A DNA stretch of 64,000 nt from Ryuthela nishihirai (lineage: Eukaryota > Arthropoda > Arachnida > Araneae > Heptathelidae), in contig JAWZYU010000013.1 in NCBI GenBank assembly GCA_038380435.1, positions 10,181,901 through 10,245,900 on the forward strand. Direction: 5' to 3'. Below are positions 44,787 to 53,011 of this stretch, piece by piece. The stretch's first letter is position 1, and every line of letters begins with the position of its first letter. The position numbers and the translations under genes are program-made. The notes beneath the pieces were generated by a model that did not search any database, was not told the origin of the DNA, and saw nothing but the letters and a program-made list of their open reading frames with translations.

Positions 44787-45317
44787 ATGCAAAACATCTG
44801 TATGGTTCTAGACCTCGATGGTTTCCGTGTAAATGGTCGTTTCCTAGTGCGTGAACTTGGATATGCAACTCTGAATGGGAAATGTGGTGTCTATCGTTTC
44901 AATCTTCGACAGCACCAACCTTTGTCAGTAAAAGACAGAAGGACAGTGAACTACATGTCTAAATATGTGATAGGTCTACCCTTTCATCCTCTGCATCAAG
45001 AAAAGGTGTGGTCGTTAGATCACGTCCCTAACATCGTGAAATATGTTTACAAACTTGCACGTACTGAAGAAGCTACTGTGGTGGGTTACAAAGGAGGTAC
45101 TGTGGAAAGAATTCTCTTGGAACAATTAAATCTTCCCAGTGTTAATCTCGAACTTTACGGCTGCCCCAAATATTGTGATCTCCCCAAAGTTTCCGAGTTC
45201 GAATGCGGATATCACACCGGAGAGGACGTCCACTGCTCTTTAGCAGAAACAGTTGCTTTTTTCGGATGGATCGATCGTCGAGAACATGTCTCAACAAACA
45301 CTCGCTTGCATTCCTGA
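44787..45317 (+). CDS. DEDDh exonuclease-like protein (tentative)
   Basis: The 176-residue frame starting at ATG 44787 is the first Polinton gene inside the left repeat. Early residues VLDLDGF could supply an acidic metal-binding pair. Later come GYKGGTVERILLEQL and NLELYGCPKY, and near the C-terminus HCSLAET has the H-x4-E/D spacing of the last DEDDh exonuclease motif. The order of acidic residues fits the ribonuclease H-like exonuclease fold, but family membership is inferred only from this pattern. The frame is intact. An upstream in-frame GTG at 44751 would add 12 residues but is unlikely as a eukaryotic start. A role in replication or end processing would fit its position. It could equally be an uncharacterised Polinton protein. 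Confidence 0.55.
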   Translation: MQNICMVLDLDGFRVNGRFLVRELGYATLNGKCGVYRFNLRQHQPLSVKDRRTVNYMSKYVIGLPFHPLHQEKVWSLDHVPNIVKYVYKLARTEEATVVGYKGGTVERILLEQLNLPSVNLELYGCPKYCDLPKVSEFECGYHTGEDVHCSLAETVAFFGWIDRREHVSTNTRLHS

Positions 45318-45386
45318 TTGGTCGTCTCAGGTGGTGTGGCTCTCTAGTTAAATAGGGAGCGAGCGCTCTGTGCCGCATTGTTCACG
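45315..45386 (+). promoter_or_regulatory. Candidate core promoter of the PC4-like gene
   Basis: GATTGGTCG (inverted CCAAT box) at about 45316 is followed 30 bases on by TTAAATAGGG, a TATA-like box, about 40 bases before the ATG at 45387. The layout suits a short-leader RNA polymerase II promoter; this is inferred from motifs only. Confidence 0.4.
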
Positions 45387-46022
45387 ATGCAGCCTAGCAA
45401 TCCAGATGAGTGGTGTCTCGGTGAAGATGTGTAAGTCGTGCCCTCACTGTTCAAAAATAAGTTTTCTGTGCACGTACGCCGCTACAAGAAATATGAAAAT
45501 GGTGAACTCATCTACCCTACGCCAGCAGGAGTTAGCCTCTCCATACCTGAATGGGAGGCTTTGTGTGCCGCAGTGCCCCACATAGAGGACCAAGTGAAAA
45601 TCGGCCCCGATCAACAGACATGGTATGTGATGCACGGTTTACGTGCCTACATGTATCGCACTGCAGGTGGTGAACGCTGTGTCGACTTCATCAAAGAATC
45701 AGCAGACCAAAGAACTCTACAGTTCCGTGTGGTTAGACGCTGTATAACATTGAACACTTCGCAGTTGTTCACGCTGGCTATTCACTTAGACGAGGTGATG
45801 CACATTGTGCACAACGTGTGCGGGACCCCCAAAGATCACCAACTCCGTACAGCCATTATGGAACATTCTGAATCCATTCGTCCTTTCCTACTGAGTCCTG
45901 TTTTCGACGGTCCCGATTGTGTTTACCCGCTGCTGGAGAATATTTTTCAGCAAGAACTTATGCGTGTGATACCGTTAGATGGACTGCAACCCGAAGAAAA
46001 AATACCGACCATCGTAAGGTAG
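45387..46022 (+). pseudogene. PC4-like ssDNA-binding domain protein, one early stop
   Basis: From ATG 45387 the frame is 211 codons to the stop at 46022, with one in-frame TAA at 45432-45434 (codon 16). Residues 28-57 (VHVRRYKKYENGELI followed by GVSLSIPEWE) match the PC4/Sub1 pattern: a basic beta strand, an aromatic/charged turn, then G-[IV]-[ST]-L-x-x-x-[EQ]-W. PC4 proteins bind single-stranded DNA, in transcription and replication. The C-terminal ~130 residues are unassigned. If translation starts after the stop, for example at a later ATG, the domain itself would be lost, so the TAA is probably inactivating. A second PC4-like gene follows at 46237. A role in coating DNA during PolB replication is inference. 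Confidence 0.6.
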
Positions 46023-46236
46023 TCTGGTGACTTGGACATTAATGATCTAGCACAGGTATTTGTGAATACGGTCTGGAAGCGAGGTCTATTGAATTTTGTA
46101 GATTCTGGTTTTGTTTGCAATCTAAAATATAATACTATTGTGGACGAGGCAAAAAATGAAATGTATAAATTAAATAAATAATTGTAACCTTATATAATGT
46201 GTCTGTCTTTTCATCCTATGTCATTTTAGTCTTGGT

Positions 46237-46563
46237 ATGGATAGGAGAAAGAAGGTGTTAGCTAGTGTGGGTAGTGTAATCGTGACATTGTTAACGATAG
46301 CCATACTTGTATTAGAACTTGTAGCTCCTAGTAAAAATATTCAGTGTGGGGAGTCAAAAGCCTTAGACAGAGAATACAAAATTCGTGTGTGTAACTTAAC
46401 AGTGGATATCAGACAGTTTATAGGTGACGTTCCTACAGTGACAGGTGTTACACTTTCACTACATCAATGGCAAAACCTGGTGGGGTACGACGTCTGGGTG
46501 CAGCAGAAAACAAAACTTTGGAGTCCCATTATTTCGACCCCGAAAGAGGATTCGGTAGTATAA
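46237..46563 (+). CDS. Small protein with membrane segment and PC4-like domain
   Basis: This intact frame of 108 residues begins at ATG 46237. MDRRKK is followed by a hydrophobic stretch at residues 8-30 (VLASVGSVIVTLLTIAILVL), a likely transmembrane helix or signal anchor. Residues ~50-81 (VDIRQFIGD, then GVTLSLHQWQNL) repeat the PC4 signature seen in the preceding gene. Its 3' end overlaps the integrase start (46467) in another frame by 97 bases. A membrane anchor joined to a PC4-like fold is unusual; the domain may serve another purpose here, such as virion DNA-membrane contact, or the N-terminus may be mis-joined by a frame error. Function unknown. Confidence 0.5.
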   Translation: MDRRKKVLASVGSVIVTLLTIAILVLELVAPSKNIQCGESKALDREYKIRVCNLTVDIRQFIGDVPTVTGVTLSLHQWQNLVGYDVWVQQKTKLWSPIISTPKEDSVV

Positions 46564-47517
46564 AAAAGTTAGCACAGAATACGGGACTGCCACTCAAACT
46601 CATCCGAGAATGGTTAGAAAAGCAGCCTGCCTACACGTTACATAAACCTGTTCGCAGAAAGTTCCCTCGTAACAAAGTACGTCACAGGGTTAGACGAACA
46701 ATGGCAAGCCGATCTCATGGTCGTGAAAAATCTAACTCGCTTCAATGACGGGTATCGCTACATATTAACAGTCATCGATGTGTTCTTGAGATACGGGTGG
46801 GCGCTGGCCATGAAGGCTAAAACGGGGAAAGAAATGGTCTCAGCTTTCAAAAAAATCCTTTCCAAGGGTCGATCCCCAATGAATTTAAATACTGATCAGG
46901 GTACGGAATTTACCAACAGAGTGTTCCAGAAATTCCTGAAAAAGAAAGGTATTCGGTTCTTTGCTACATACTCCGACAAAAAAGCAGCTTTGGTGGAGAG
47001 ATGGAATCGTACCCTACGCGAGAGACTGGGGAGATATTATACATGCAACAATACCTACCGCTACCTGGACGTGCTGCAGCGTGTTGTAAGGGGATACATT
47101 GCCACCGTTCACAGTGCACACGATATGGCCCCCAAGGACGTGACCTTACGCAAACGAAGACGTTGTGTGGGTTCGACTCTATCGCAATCCGAGTGTAGTA
47201 AAAGAAAAACCAGCATTTAAAGTAGTGACACAGTTCGACTAGCCAGTGTAAAAGCGCCCTTCAAGAAGGCAGGTACACATTTGTGGACTGAAGAAATATT
47301 TATAGTCAACAAGGTATTACAATGGCAGCCCCCTGTGTATGTCATAAGGGATTCTGAGGGAGAAGTGTTGAAAGGCACATTCTATAAATCGGAGCTTCAA
47401 AAAGTGACAGAACCCGAACTTTACACGGTTGAGAAAATAATCGAGAGAAAAGGTCAAAAGGCACTGGTCAAATTTCGCGGATATCCCAAACCTTTCTGGA
47501 TCCCTAAAAATGGATAG
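46467..47517 (+). pseudogene. Polinton integrase (rve) with chromodomain, frameshifted
   Basis: This is a retroviral-type integrase that inserts the linear element with a 6-bp stagger. The N-terminal part (46467-46680) has the Polinton-specific lead-in ending TYTLHKP-like (AYTLHKPVRRKFPRN). The catalytic core continues in another frame with QADLM, TVIDVFLRYGWA, NTDQGTEF (second Asp at 46894) and ALVERWNRTL (Glu at 46996), giving the D-D-E set. The C-terminal part (about 47221-47517) holds WTEEIF and a chromodomain-like YTVEKIIERKGQKALVKFRG, which may guide insertion to certain chromatin. One-base shifts near 46680, 47150 and 47222 break the frame three times. All three catalytic acidic residues are still readable. 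Confidence 0.9.
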
Positions 47518-48550
47518 TTTCTACCTGACTCTTCCCTCCACGGCTAGTAAGAATATTTATCCGAACAATTCCCAGACCGATTTCACGGTTCGGCTGGCAC
47601 AACCCCTAAGACTAAACGGAAAATGGAAAGTGGGACTAGCTGAAGTTCACTTACCTGTGAGCTGGTACAATGTGGACGGTTCTAACGACACATATGAATA
47701 TTACGCCCCTGCCATCCCTGAAGAATACAGGAAAATCAAACTTAAACTGGGCAAAATAACTCGAATGGAGATGTCTCTCCTCACCACATAGCTCCCCAAA
47801 GAAATAATAGTTTCCTATAACGGTGGTTACTGGGTATTCAAACCGAGTGAGGGGTACGGGTTGTTGTTTCCTAAAACGAATTTCGGTAAACTTTTGTGTA
47901 TCGGCGAGGGAGAAGTTGACAAACCCTTCCACCAACGATTTGCCAGCAAACTTTGCAATACACCAACTTTTGACATAGATGACGAGTGTTATTTCTACAT
48001 GATCCCACCAGGTAGTTTCCAAGAACGAAAGGTACCCCATGGACGATACGAAACTGCCGAATCGTTATTCGATGCAATGAACCAGATGTTACCCTACAGG
48101 CTGAGAAAAGCTTACCGTTTCAAGCAACAGGCAGATCACACCGTATTGATGGATACAGACAATTCGCATTACATTAAATTTCCTCGATCGAACCCCGGAT
48201 TAGGTGACATGCTAGGAATTGCTAAATTAGATATACTGCTGAATAAAGTCCTGGGTGACTATCCCATCGATATGAACAGAGGAATGTATGGTATTTATTT
48301 GTATTCAGATCTGATTGCTCCTCAGTTGTTAGGTGATACTCACGGTGAACTGTTGCATGTCGTGAATCCTGCCGTCAGAACCAGTAATAACGAAGTCATT
48401 GTTGCAGTATATCAACAGCCTGATTACTACCCCCTCGCAAGGAACAGTTTCGAGAGTGTGAGAATCTTCCTTCGTACCGACACTGGAGAACCACTGCATT
48501 TTAAACTCGGTAAAGTTTTAGTCAAGTTACATTTCTGTCATGAGGGTTAA
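47510..48550 (+). pseudogene. Probable Polinton minor capsid (penton-type) protein, one stop
   Basis: One frame of 346 codons starts at ATG 47510, overlapping the integrase end by 8 bases, and is interrupted only by TAG at 47789-47791 (codon 94). The N-terminus MDSFYLTLPSTAS, then YPNNSQTDFTVRL and WKVGLAEVHLP, is the signature start of the conserved Polinton protein interpreted in the literature as the minor, single jelly-roll capsid protein. The rest is rich in beta-strand-like alternation. It ends 11 bases inside the next gene (ATG at 48540). Assignment as penton rather than another conserved Polinton protein is moderately sure. Confidence 0.7.
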
Positions 48551-48929
48551 ATTCGTTCCCCCTTCCGCAGACGCCTACGTGAGCTACTACAAGAGCCAGA
48601 CGGGGAAGGGTGTGTTCTGTGGTCCTCGTTATCAGAGAGGCGACGGGCTAGGAAGCATCTTTGCTAGGATCGGACGTTTCATCAGCCCTCTCATACGACC
48701 TGCGCTGTCTACCCTGCGTAAGGGTGGGCTACGGTTCGTTTCAGAGATGTCCCAGGGGCAAAACTTCAAATCTGCAGCCAAAGCGGGGCTCCGTGAAGCA
48801 GGTGCCGACCTCTTACAACGTGCCAGTTCAAAGCTGCAGGGAGGGAAAGGAATAAAACGTCGTCGTCAGCATCCCAAGGTTCATAAAGTGAAGAGACACT
48901 GTACTGTGCAGGACGTGTTTTCATCATGA
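48540..48929 (+). CDS. Small basic Polinton protein between the capsid genes
   Basis: Intact, 129 residues, overlapping the gene before (11 bases) and the gene after (4 bases, ATGA). It has YYKSQTGKGVF, then GPRYQRGDGLGSIFARI near residue 35, and a very basic C-terminus (GGKGIKRRRQHPKVHKVKRH). The RYQRGxGLG stretch is conserved among Polintons as I recall. Gly-rich sites of this sort could be cut by the element's adenain-like protease, and the basic tail could bind DNA, as in adenovirus core or cement proteins. Those roles are inference; no enzymatic motif is present. Confidence 0.7.
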   Translation: MRVKFVPPSADAYVSYYKSQTGKGVFCGPRYQRGDGLGSIFARIGRFISPLIRPALSTLRKGGLRFVSEMSQGQNFKSAAKAGLREAGADLLQRASSKLQGGKGIKRRRQHPKVHKVKRHCTVQDVFSS

Positions 48930-50218
48930 GCATTCAGAAAATTCACGCTGATTCTGGCGACTGTGCCAATTCAGAACTGGATCTGTTTCTGGTCCCAACC
49001 ACTGTCTCACAATTAGAAAGAGGCTGTTATGTCAATTATTTACCTGTGGCTTCCCTGGAAGGTAATGCACCACTCGAATTCATCGTGAAGGGGGCGGACG
49101 ATTACATTGATCTATCTCAATGTCACCTATGTCTCGTCTTGAAAATTGTAAAATCCGATGGTACAGCACCATCAGAAGTGATTGCCCCCTGCAATCATTT
49201 CTTCCACACCCTCTTCAGCCAGGTAGATGTCTTCCTCAACGATCATCTCGTGAGTGCTTCTCACACCCTGTACCCCTACAGGGCGTATCTAGAGACTCTA
49301 TTGAACTACGGGGCTGATGCCACACAAAGTCAGCTAGGCACCTTGCTCTGGTACCTCGACACCCCCGGTAAAATGGAACTGACCAGCAGGGAGAACGAGG
49401 GATGGCATCAACGCAAGGGGTACGTCAAGTCAACAGATATCGAACTCATCTCGTGGATCCACGCCGACCTGTTTAATCAAGATCGTTACCTACTCAATCA
49501 AGTCGACCTGCGACTGCGTTTGCTGAGATCCAAACCCGAATTCTGCCTCATGACAGGTGAAGCAGAACCCTCTTTCAAAGTACAGATACACGAAGCTGAA
49601 TTTTTCGTGCGTAAAGTCAAACCCACTTCGGGTGTCATCCTTGCACACACTCGCCTGCTGGGTTCGGAGAGTGCCAAGTACCCTCTGCGAAGAACGGATT
49701 TACGTATGTTTTCCATCGCTTCGGGCCTGACGAGTGTGAACCGTGACAATTTATTTCTTGGCCAGCTCCCTGTACGGCTTGTACTGGGTATGCTGGAAAG
49801 TACCAGCCTGAATGGATCGTACGAAAAAAATCCCTTCAACTTCCAACATTTCGACTTAAACTACATCAGTCTTCACATAGACAGTGATCATCAGTCCTAC
49901 ACCCCCGACTTTGCGAATGGGCGCTATCTCCGCTGTTACCAAGGATTATTGGAAGCTGTGGATGCCTGGAAATCCGATAGCGGTATTAACTTATCGCGAA
50001 AAGCCTATGGAGGTTTTACATTGTTTGGATTCCAATTGACCCCCGAGCAACGTGAATGCAATCAAGTATTTTCTTTAATAAAGAGTGGGAGTGTGAGAGT
50101 CGAATTAAAGTTTGCCAAGCCCCTACCCGCATCGGTCACTGTGATTCTGTATGCCGAGTACCAGAATTTGTTGGAAATCCCATTGGATCGTAAAGTCCTG
50201 TTTGACTACAGCTCATGA
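48926..50218 (+). CDS. Major capsid protein (double jelly-roll, F54H12.2-like)
   Basis: An intact frame of 430 residues, the longest undamaged gene of the element. GADDYIDLS (residues 56-64), VLKIVKSDG, FSQVDVFLND and YPYRAYLETLLNY (116-128) followed by SQLGTLLWYLD are hallmarks of the protein annotated in animal genomes as 'F54H12.2-like', which is the Polinton major capsid protein with two jelly-roll domains. It would form the icosahedral shell. The start ATG overlaps the preceding stop (ATGA) and its own stop overlaps the protease start (ATGA), a compact late-gene cluster. Its intactness beside broken neighbours is notable. Confidence 0.9.
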   Translation: MSIQKIHADSGDCANSELDLFLVPTTVSQLERGCYVNYLPVASLEGNAPLEFIVKGADDYIDLSQCHLCLVLKIVKSDGTAPSEVIAPCNHFFHTLFSQVDVFLNDHLVSASHTLYPYRAYLETLLNYGADATQSQLGTLLWYLDTPGKMELTSRENEGWHQRKGYVKSTDIELISWIHADLFNQDRYLLNQVDLRLRLLRSKPEFCLMTGEAEPSFKVQIHEAEFFVRKVKPTSGVILAHTRLLGSESAKYPLRRTDLRMFSIASGLTSVNRDNLFLGQLPVRLVLGMLESTSLNGSYEKNPFNFQHFDLNYISLHIDSDHQSYTPDFANGRYLRCYQGLLEAVDAWKSDSGINLSRKAYGGFTLFGFQLTPEQRECNQVFSLIKSGSVRVELKFAKPLPASVTVILYAEYQNLLEIPLDRKVLFDYSS

Positions 50219-50662
50219 ATTCCTATCAGTTAGAATCCATCCTTTCGATGTTACCCACAAGTCTCAGAGTGTTCCTCTGTGACAGACTACCTCACAGAAT
50301 TAATCAGTAAGAAGCCTCGTTTATCTACAATACTGATCCGTCCTCCCTGCCCGGAACCCACTGGATAGCAGTTTACAAGAAAGGAATGCATGTGGATCAC
50401 TTTGACCCCCCTGGGTACGAGTCCCAATGCCTCCATGCAAGAATACTATAGTCGACTAGGCATACGTCACGTCTTACACCCCTCGATACCTCTACAGGAC
50501 CCCCTGGGAGACACATGCGGTGCTCACTGTCTGTATTTCCTGTTTAAAAGAGCGTGTGGTTCGACTCTTCCCACAGTACTGCATCGTGATTACACGTGTC
50601 GAGTAGACTTTAACGACTGCATGGTGGTGCGATGGCTCTCCACACTCCTTCAAATATTATAA
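50215..50662 (+). pseudogene. Adenain-like cysteine protease, stop and frameshift
   Basis: This is the maturation protease of Polintons, related to adenovirus adenain. From ATG 50215 the frame shows CDRLPHRINQ, a TAA at 50308-50310 (codon 32), then LPGTHWIAVY with the catalytic His at 50359-50361 and DHFDPPG with the acidic partner. It is closed by a stop shortly after a frame change near 50,415-50,440. The other frame continues to 50662 with PLGDTCGAHCLYFLF, which carries the catalytic Cys. The full catalytic set is thus visible, split over two frames. It overlaps the ATPase start (50632) by 31 bases. Confidence 0.85.
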
Positions 50663-51257
50663 TTGCTGCTCCTTCACAGTGTGGAAAGACGACTTTCACT
50701 CTGAAACTCATCAAAGAAGCAGCTCAAGTATTCGAACCCCCACCCCAGCGTGTCGTTTACTCTACAGTGAGTGGCAGCCTGCCTTTGAACCCTTCAAGAA
50801 AACGGTGGAATTTTATGAAGGACTACCTACGGATCTGGAATTTGATCCTCACAGACCTACACTTCTGGTACTGGATGACTTGATGGAACAGTCTGTAGCC
50901 AGCGAACGCATATCACAATTGTTTATTCATGGGGGTCATCATAAAAATATCACGATTATCCTGATATTACAAAATCTGTTTTTAAAGGGAAGACATTCGA
51001 GGACTATATCGCTCAATGATCACTACATGTTTTTATTTTGCAACTGTCGGGATGCATCACAAATAACCCACCTGGCGAGACAAGTGTACCCCCATCAATC
51101 TAAACTCCTGACGGATGCCTATAGACTGGCTACACAGGTAACTTGCGGTTATTTGTGCGTTGACCTTCATCCCAGAACGTTGGACAGTGAAAGGCTCCGT
51201 GCAAAGATTCTTCCATCAGAAGAACCCGAAATACTTTACGTTCCAAATGAAAGTTAA
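50632..51257 (+). pseudogene. FtsK/HerA-type genome packaging ATPase, one frameshift
   Basis: This is a P-loop ATPase that pumps DNA into capsids. The Walker A motif APSQCGKTTF is at residues 13-22 of the first frame and the Walker B motif TLLVLDDLM is in the second. EWQPAFEPF and HHKNITIILILQNLF follow, the latter near the arginine-finger/sensor region typical of the Polinton/A32-like branch. A one-base shift at about 50,750-50,765 separates Walker A from the rest. The total length (~208 residues) is normal for the family. Its 3' end overlaps the next gene (51247) by 11 bases. Confidence 0.88.
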
Positions 51258-51570
51258 ATCTCAAGGTCCGTTCCTTCAGTGCTTGCCAAAGCTAGGGGGA
51301 AAGCAGCGTACAGCTCTGATGAAGCACATCTCCGACCCCCAGATGTATGCTCTATGTGAAGTGTGTTCCAATTTCTAAAAAGGAAATATACCTGTTTCCC
51401 ACAGAGTATTAAAAAATTTACGCCAGCACAAGACGGTCATAAGGAGTCTAGCATCCAAACATGCATCTTTACGCCACAAGAAGCATCTTCTGCAGCGTGG
51501 TTCAGGGTTCATTATACCCCTGCTGACTGCTGCCCTCCCCCTGTTGGTTTCGCTATTTAAAAAAAAATGA
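51247..51570 (+). pseudogene. Small Polinton protein with C-terminal membrane segment, one stop
   Basis: This is one frame of 107 codons plus stop from ATG 51247, interrupted by TAA at 51376-51378. The first part (FLQCLPKLGGKQRTALMKHI) and the second part (VLKNLRQHKTVIRSLASKH, then GSGFIIPLLTAALPLLVSLF) match a small protein common in Polintons: a basic helical half followed by one hydrophobic helix ending in a Lys tail. Its role is unknown; membrane or virion association is plausible. The next gene overlaps its stop (ATGA at 51567). Confidence 0.65.
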
Positions 51571-51851
51571 TTTCTGTAAAAGCTGTGCAGAGAAAAAACA
51601 TAAGAAAAAAAGTATGTGATTTGGACTCAGAGATGAAGAAAATATTGGAGTCTGAAGATGCTGACGATAAATCCTAAAAGTATCTGACTGCTTTGAAAAA
51701 TTATTTGTTATTCTCAAAACAGCTTGACACTCCACATGAACTAAAAGTCAACATCCTCAGAAGCACTATAGCTGAAGAGCGCCCACCAAAAGACATTGCT
51801 GTACCCATCCGACGTAAGAAAAGAAAATTATCCGAGTGGTCAGCATATTGA
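51567..51851 (+). pseudogene. Small charged Polinton protein, one stop
   Basis: From ATG 51567 the frame has 94 codons plus stop, with TAA at 51675-51677. VCDLDSEMKKILESEDADD before the stop and YLTALKNYLLFSKQL after it form a short helical, acidic-then-amphipathic protein. It ends in a basic tail (PIRRKKRKLSEW) that could be a nuclear localisation signal. Similar small proteins sit at this place in other Polintons; function unknown. An AATAAA-type polyadenylation signal follows at about 51938. Confidence 0.55.
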
Positions 51852-53011
51852 AACCTTCTGTAAAATCCACGCCCTGTGCACTTGAAGATTTGTGTTAAAA
51901 AACCCATGTATTTAAAATGTGCATTAAAAAATATCCAATAAAAGAAAGTAAAACTGATATTTGCGTCTCTTGCTTCATTCACTCTTCTACTCCATTCAGT
52001 TAATTAGTTTTACAAATCCGTGCAATGTCCACCAAACATGGTCTGCCGCGCTCCACAGCCTCGCTGGAGTAGTTCTCTAAGCACGGATGCATCCAGGCTT
52101 CTAATTGGTCCTTCTTCGGTGCGCTCTAAGCTTGGATGCACCGGTGGTTTTCATTGGTTGGCGTCAGCATGCGCTGCTCTTGCTGGCACTGTGGAGCACT
52201 GCATTGATAAAACTTTCCCCCACCGTAGTGTGTTTCAGCTGGGTAATAAAGAGGCAGATTTTTTGAAACCTTTTTTTATTGAAACAATTCACAGACAATA
52301 ATTTACATGACATATCCAATGCTGGACAGTAAAACAATTCACATGACATATCCAATGCTGGTCCGTAAAACAATTCACATGACATAGCCAATGCTGGACA
52401 GTAACATATTGTAGTTTTCAAAAATACAAGTTTCAAAAACTGCTGACGACACCTCAGTGCTGGGTCATTACGTGTGAAATACTAAGGTTCACTAGGAACA
52501 TTGAAATAATAAGTTTAAAAAGGTCTGTTACGGATACAAGATCCACTACAGATACTGAAATAATAAGGTTCCTTAGGAACATTGAAATAATAAGTTTAAA
52601 AAAGGTCTGCTACGGATACAAGATCCACTACAGATACTGAAATAATAATAAGGTTCCATAGGAACATTGAAATAAAGTGTGCAGTGAAATAATAAGGTCC
52701 ACTAAGGACATTGAAATAAAGTGTGTAATGAAATAATATTTACACTGGTTAGCAACGAAATAAAGTTGTAATACAATGCACACAGACATAATAAATAAGT
52801 TGAAATAATAAATTAAGATGCAATAATAAATAATAAATAATAAATTAGTGTGCAATAATAAATAAATAAAACTGTGCAATTACTCATCCATGAGTTGGAT
52901 AAGGTATCCAGGCCCAGGTCATTGTAACCATAAGGTACAGTGAGAGTGGAACCCGGGCTGAGATACCACTTATCGAGGTTGGCCTTATCGTAAGTGGGGC
53001 ATACCACTTAT
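51852..53011. other. Noncoding stretch between convergent Polinton gene sets, with repeats
   Basis: No convincing gene is present. 52283-52402 holds about three tandem ~35-bp units (ACAATTCACATGACATA, CCAATGCTGG). 52470-52740 holds about three ~90-bp units built on AGGAACATTGAAATAATAAG and ACGGATACAAGATCCACTAC. 52020-52230 has two ATTGG boxes in similar contexts about 70 bp apart (GGATGCATCCAGGCTTCTAA and GGATGCACCGGTGG) upstream of a GATAAAAC box. That may be a promoter without a recognisable downstream gene, or an origin-like stretch. Confidence 0.5.

Noticed and set aside
52020..52301. 93-residue frame in the Polinton between the gene sets
   Set aside because: No domain, includes promoter-like repeats and poly-T-derived Phe/Lys; not supported as a gene.
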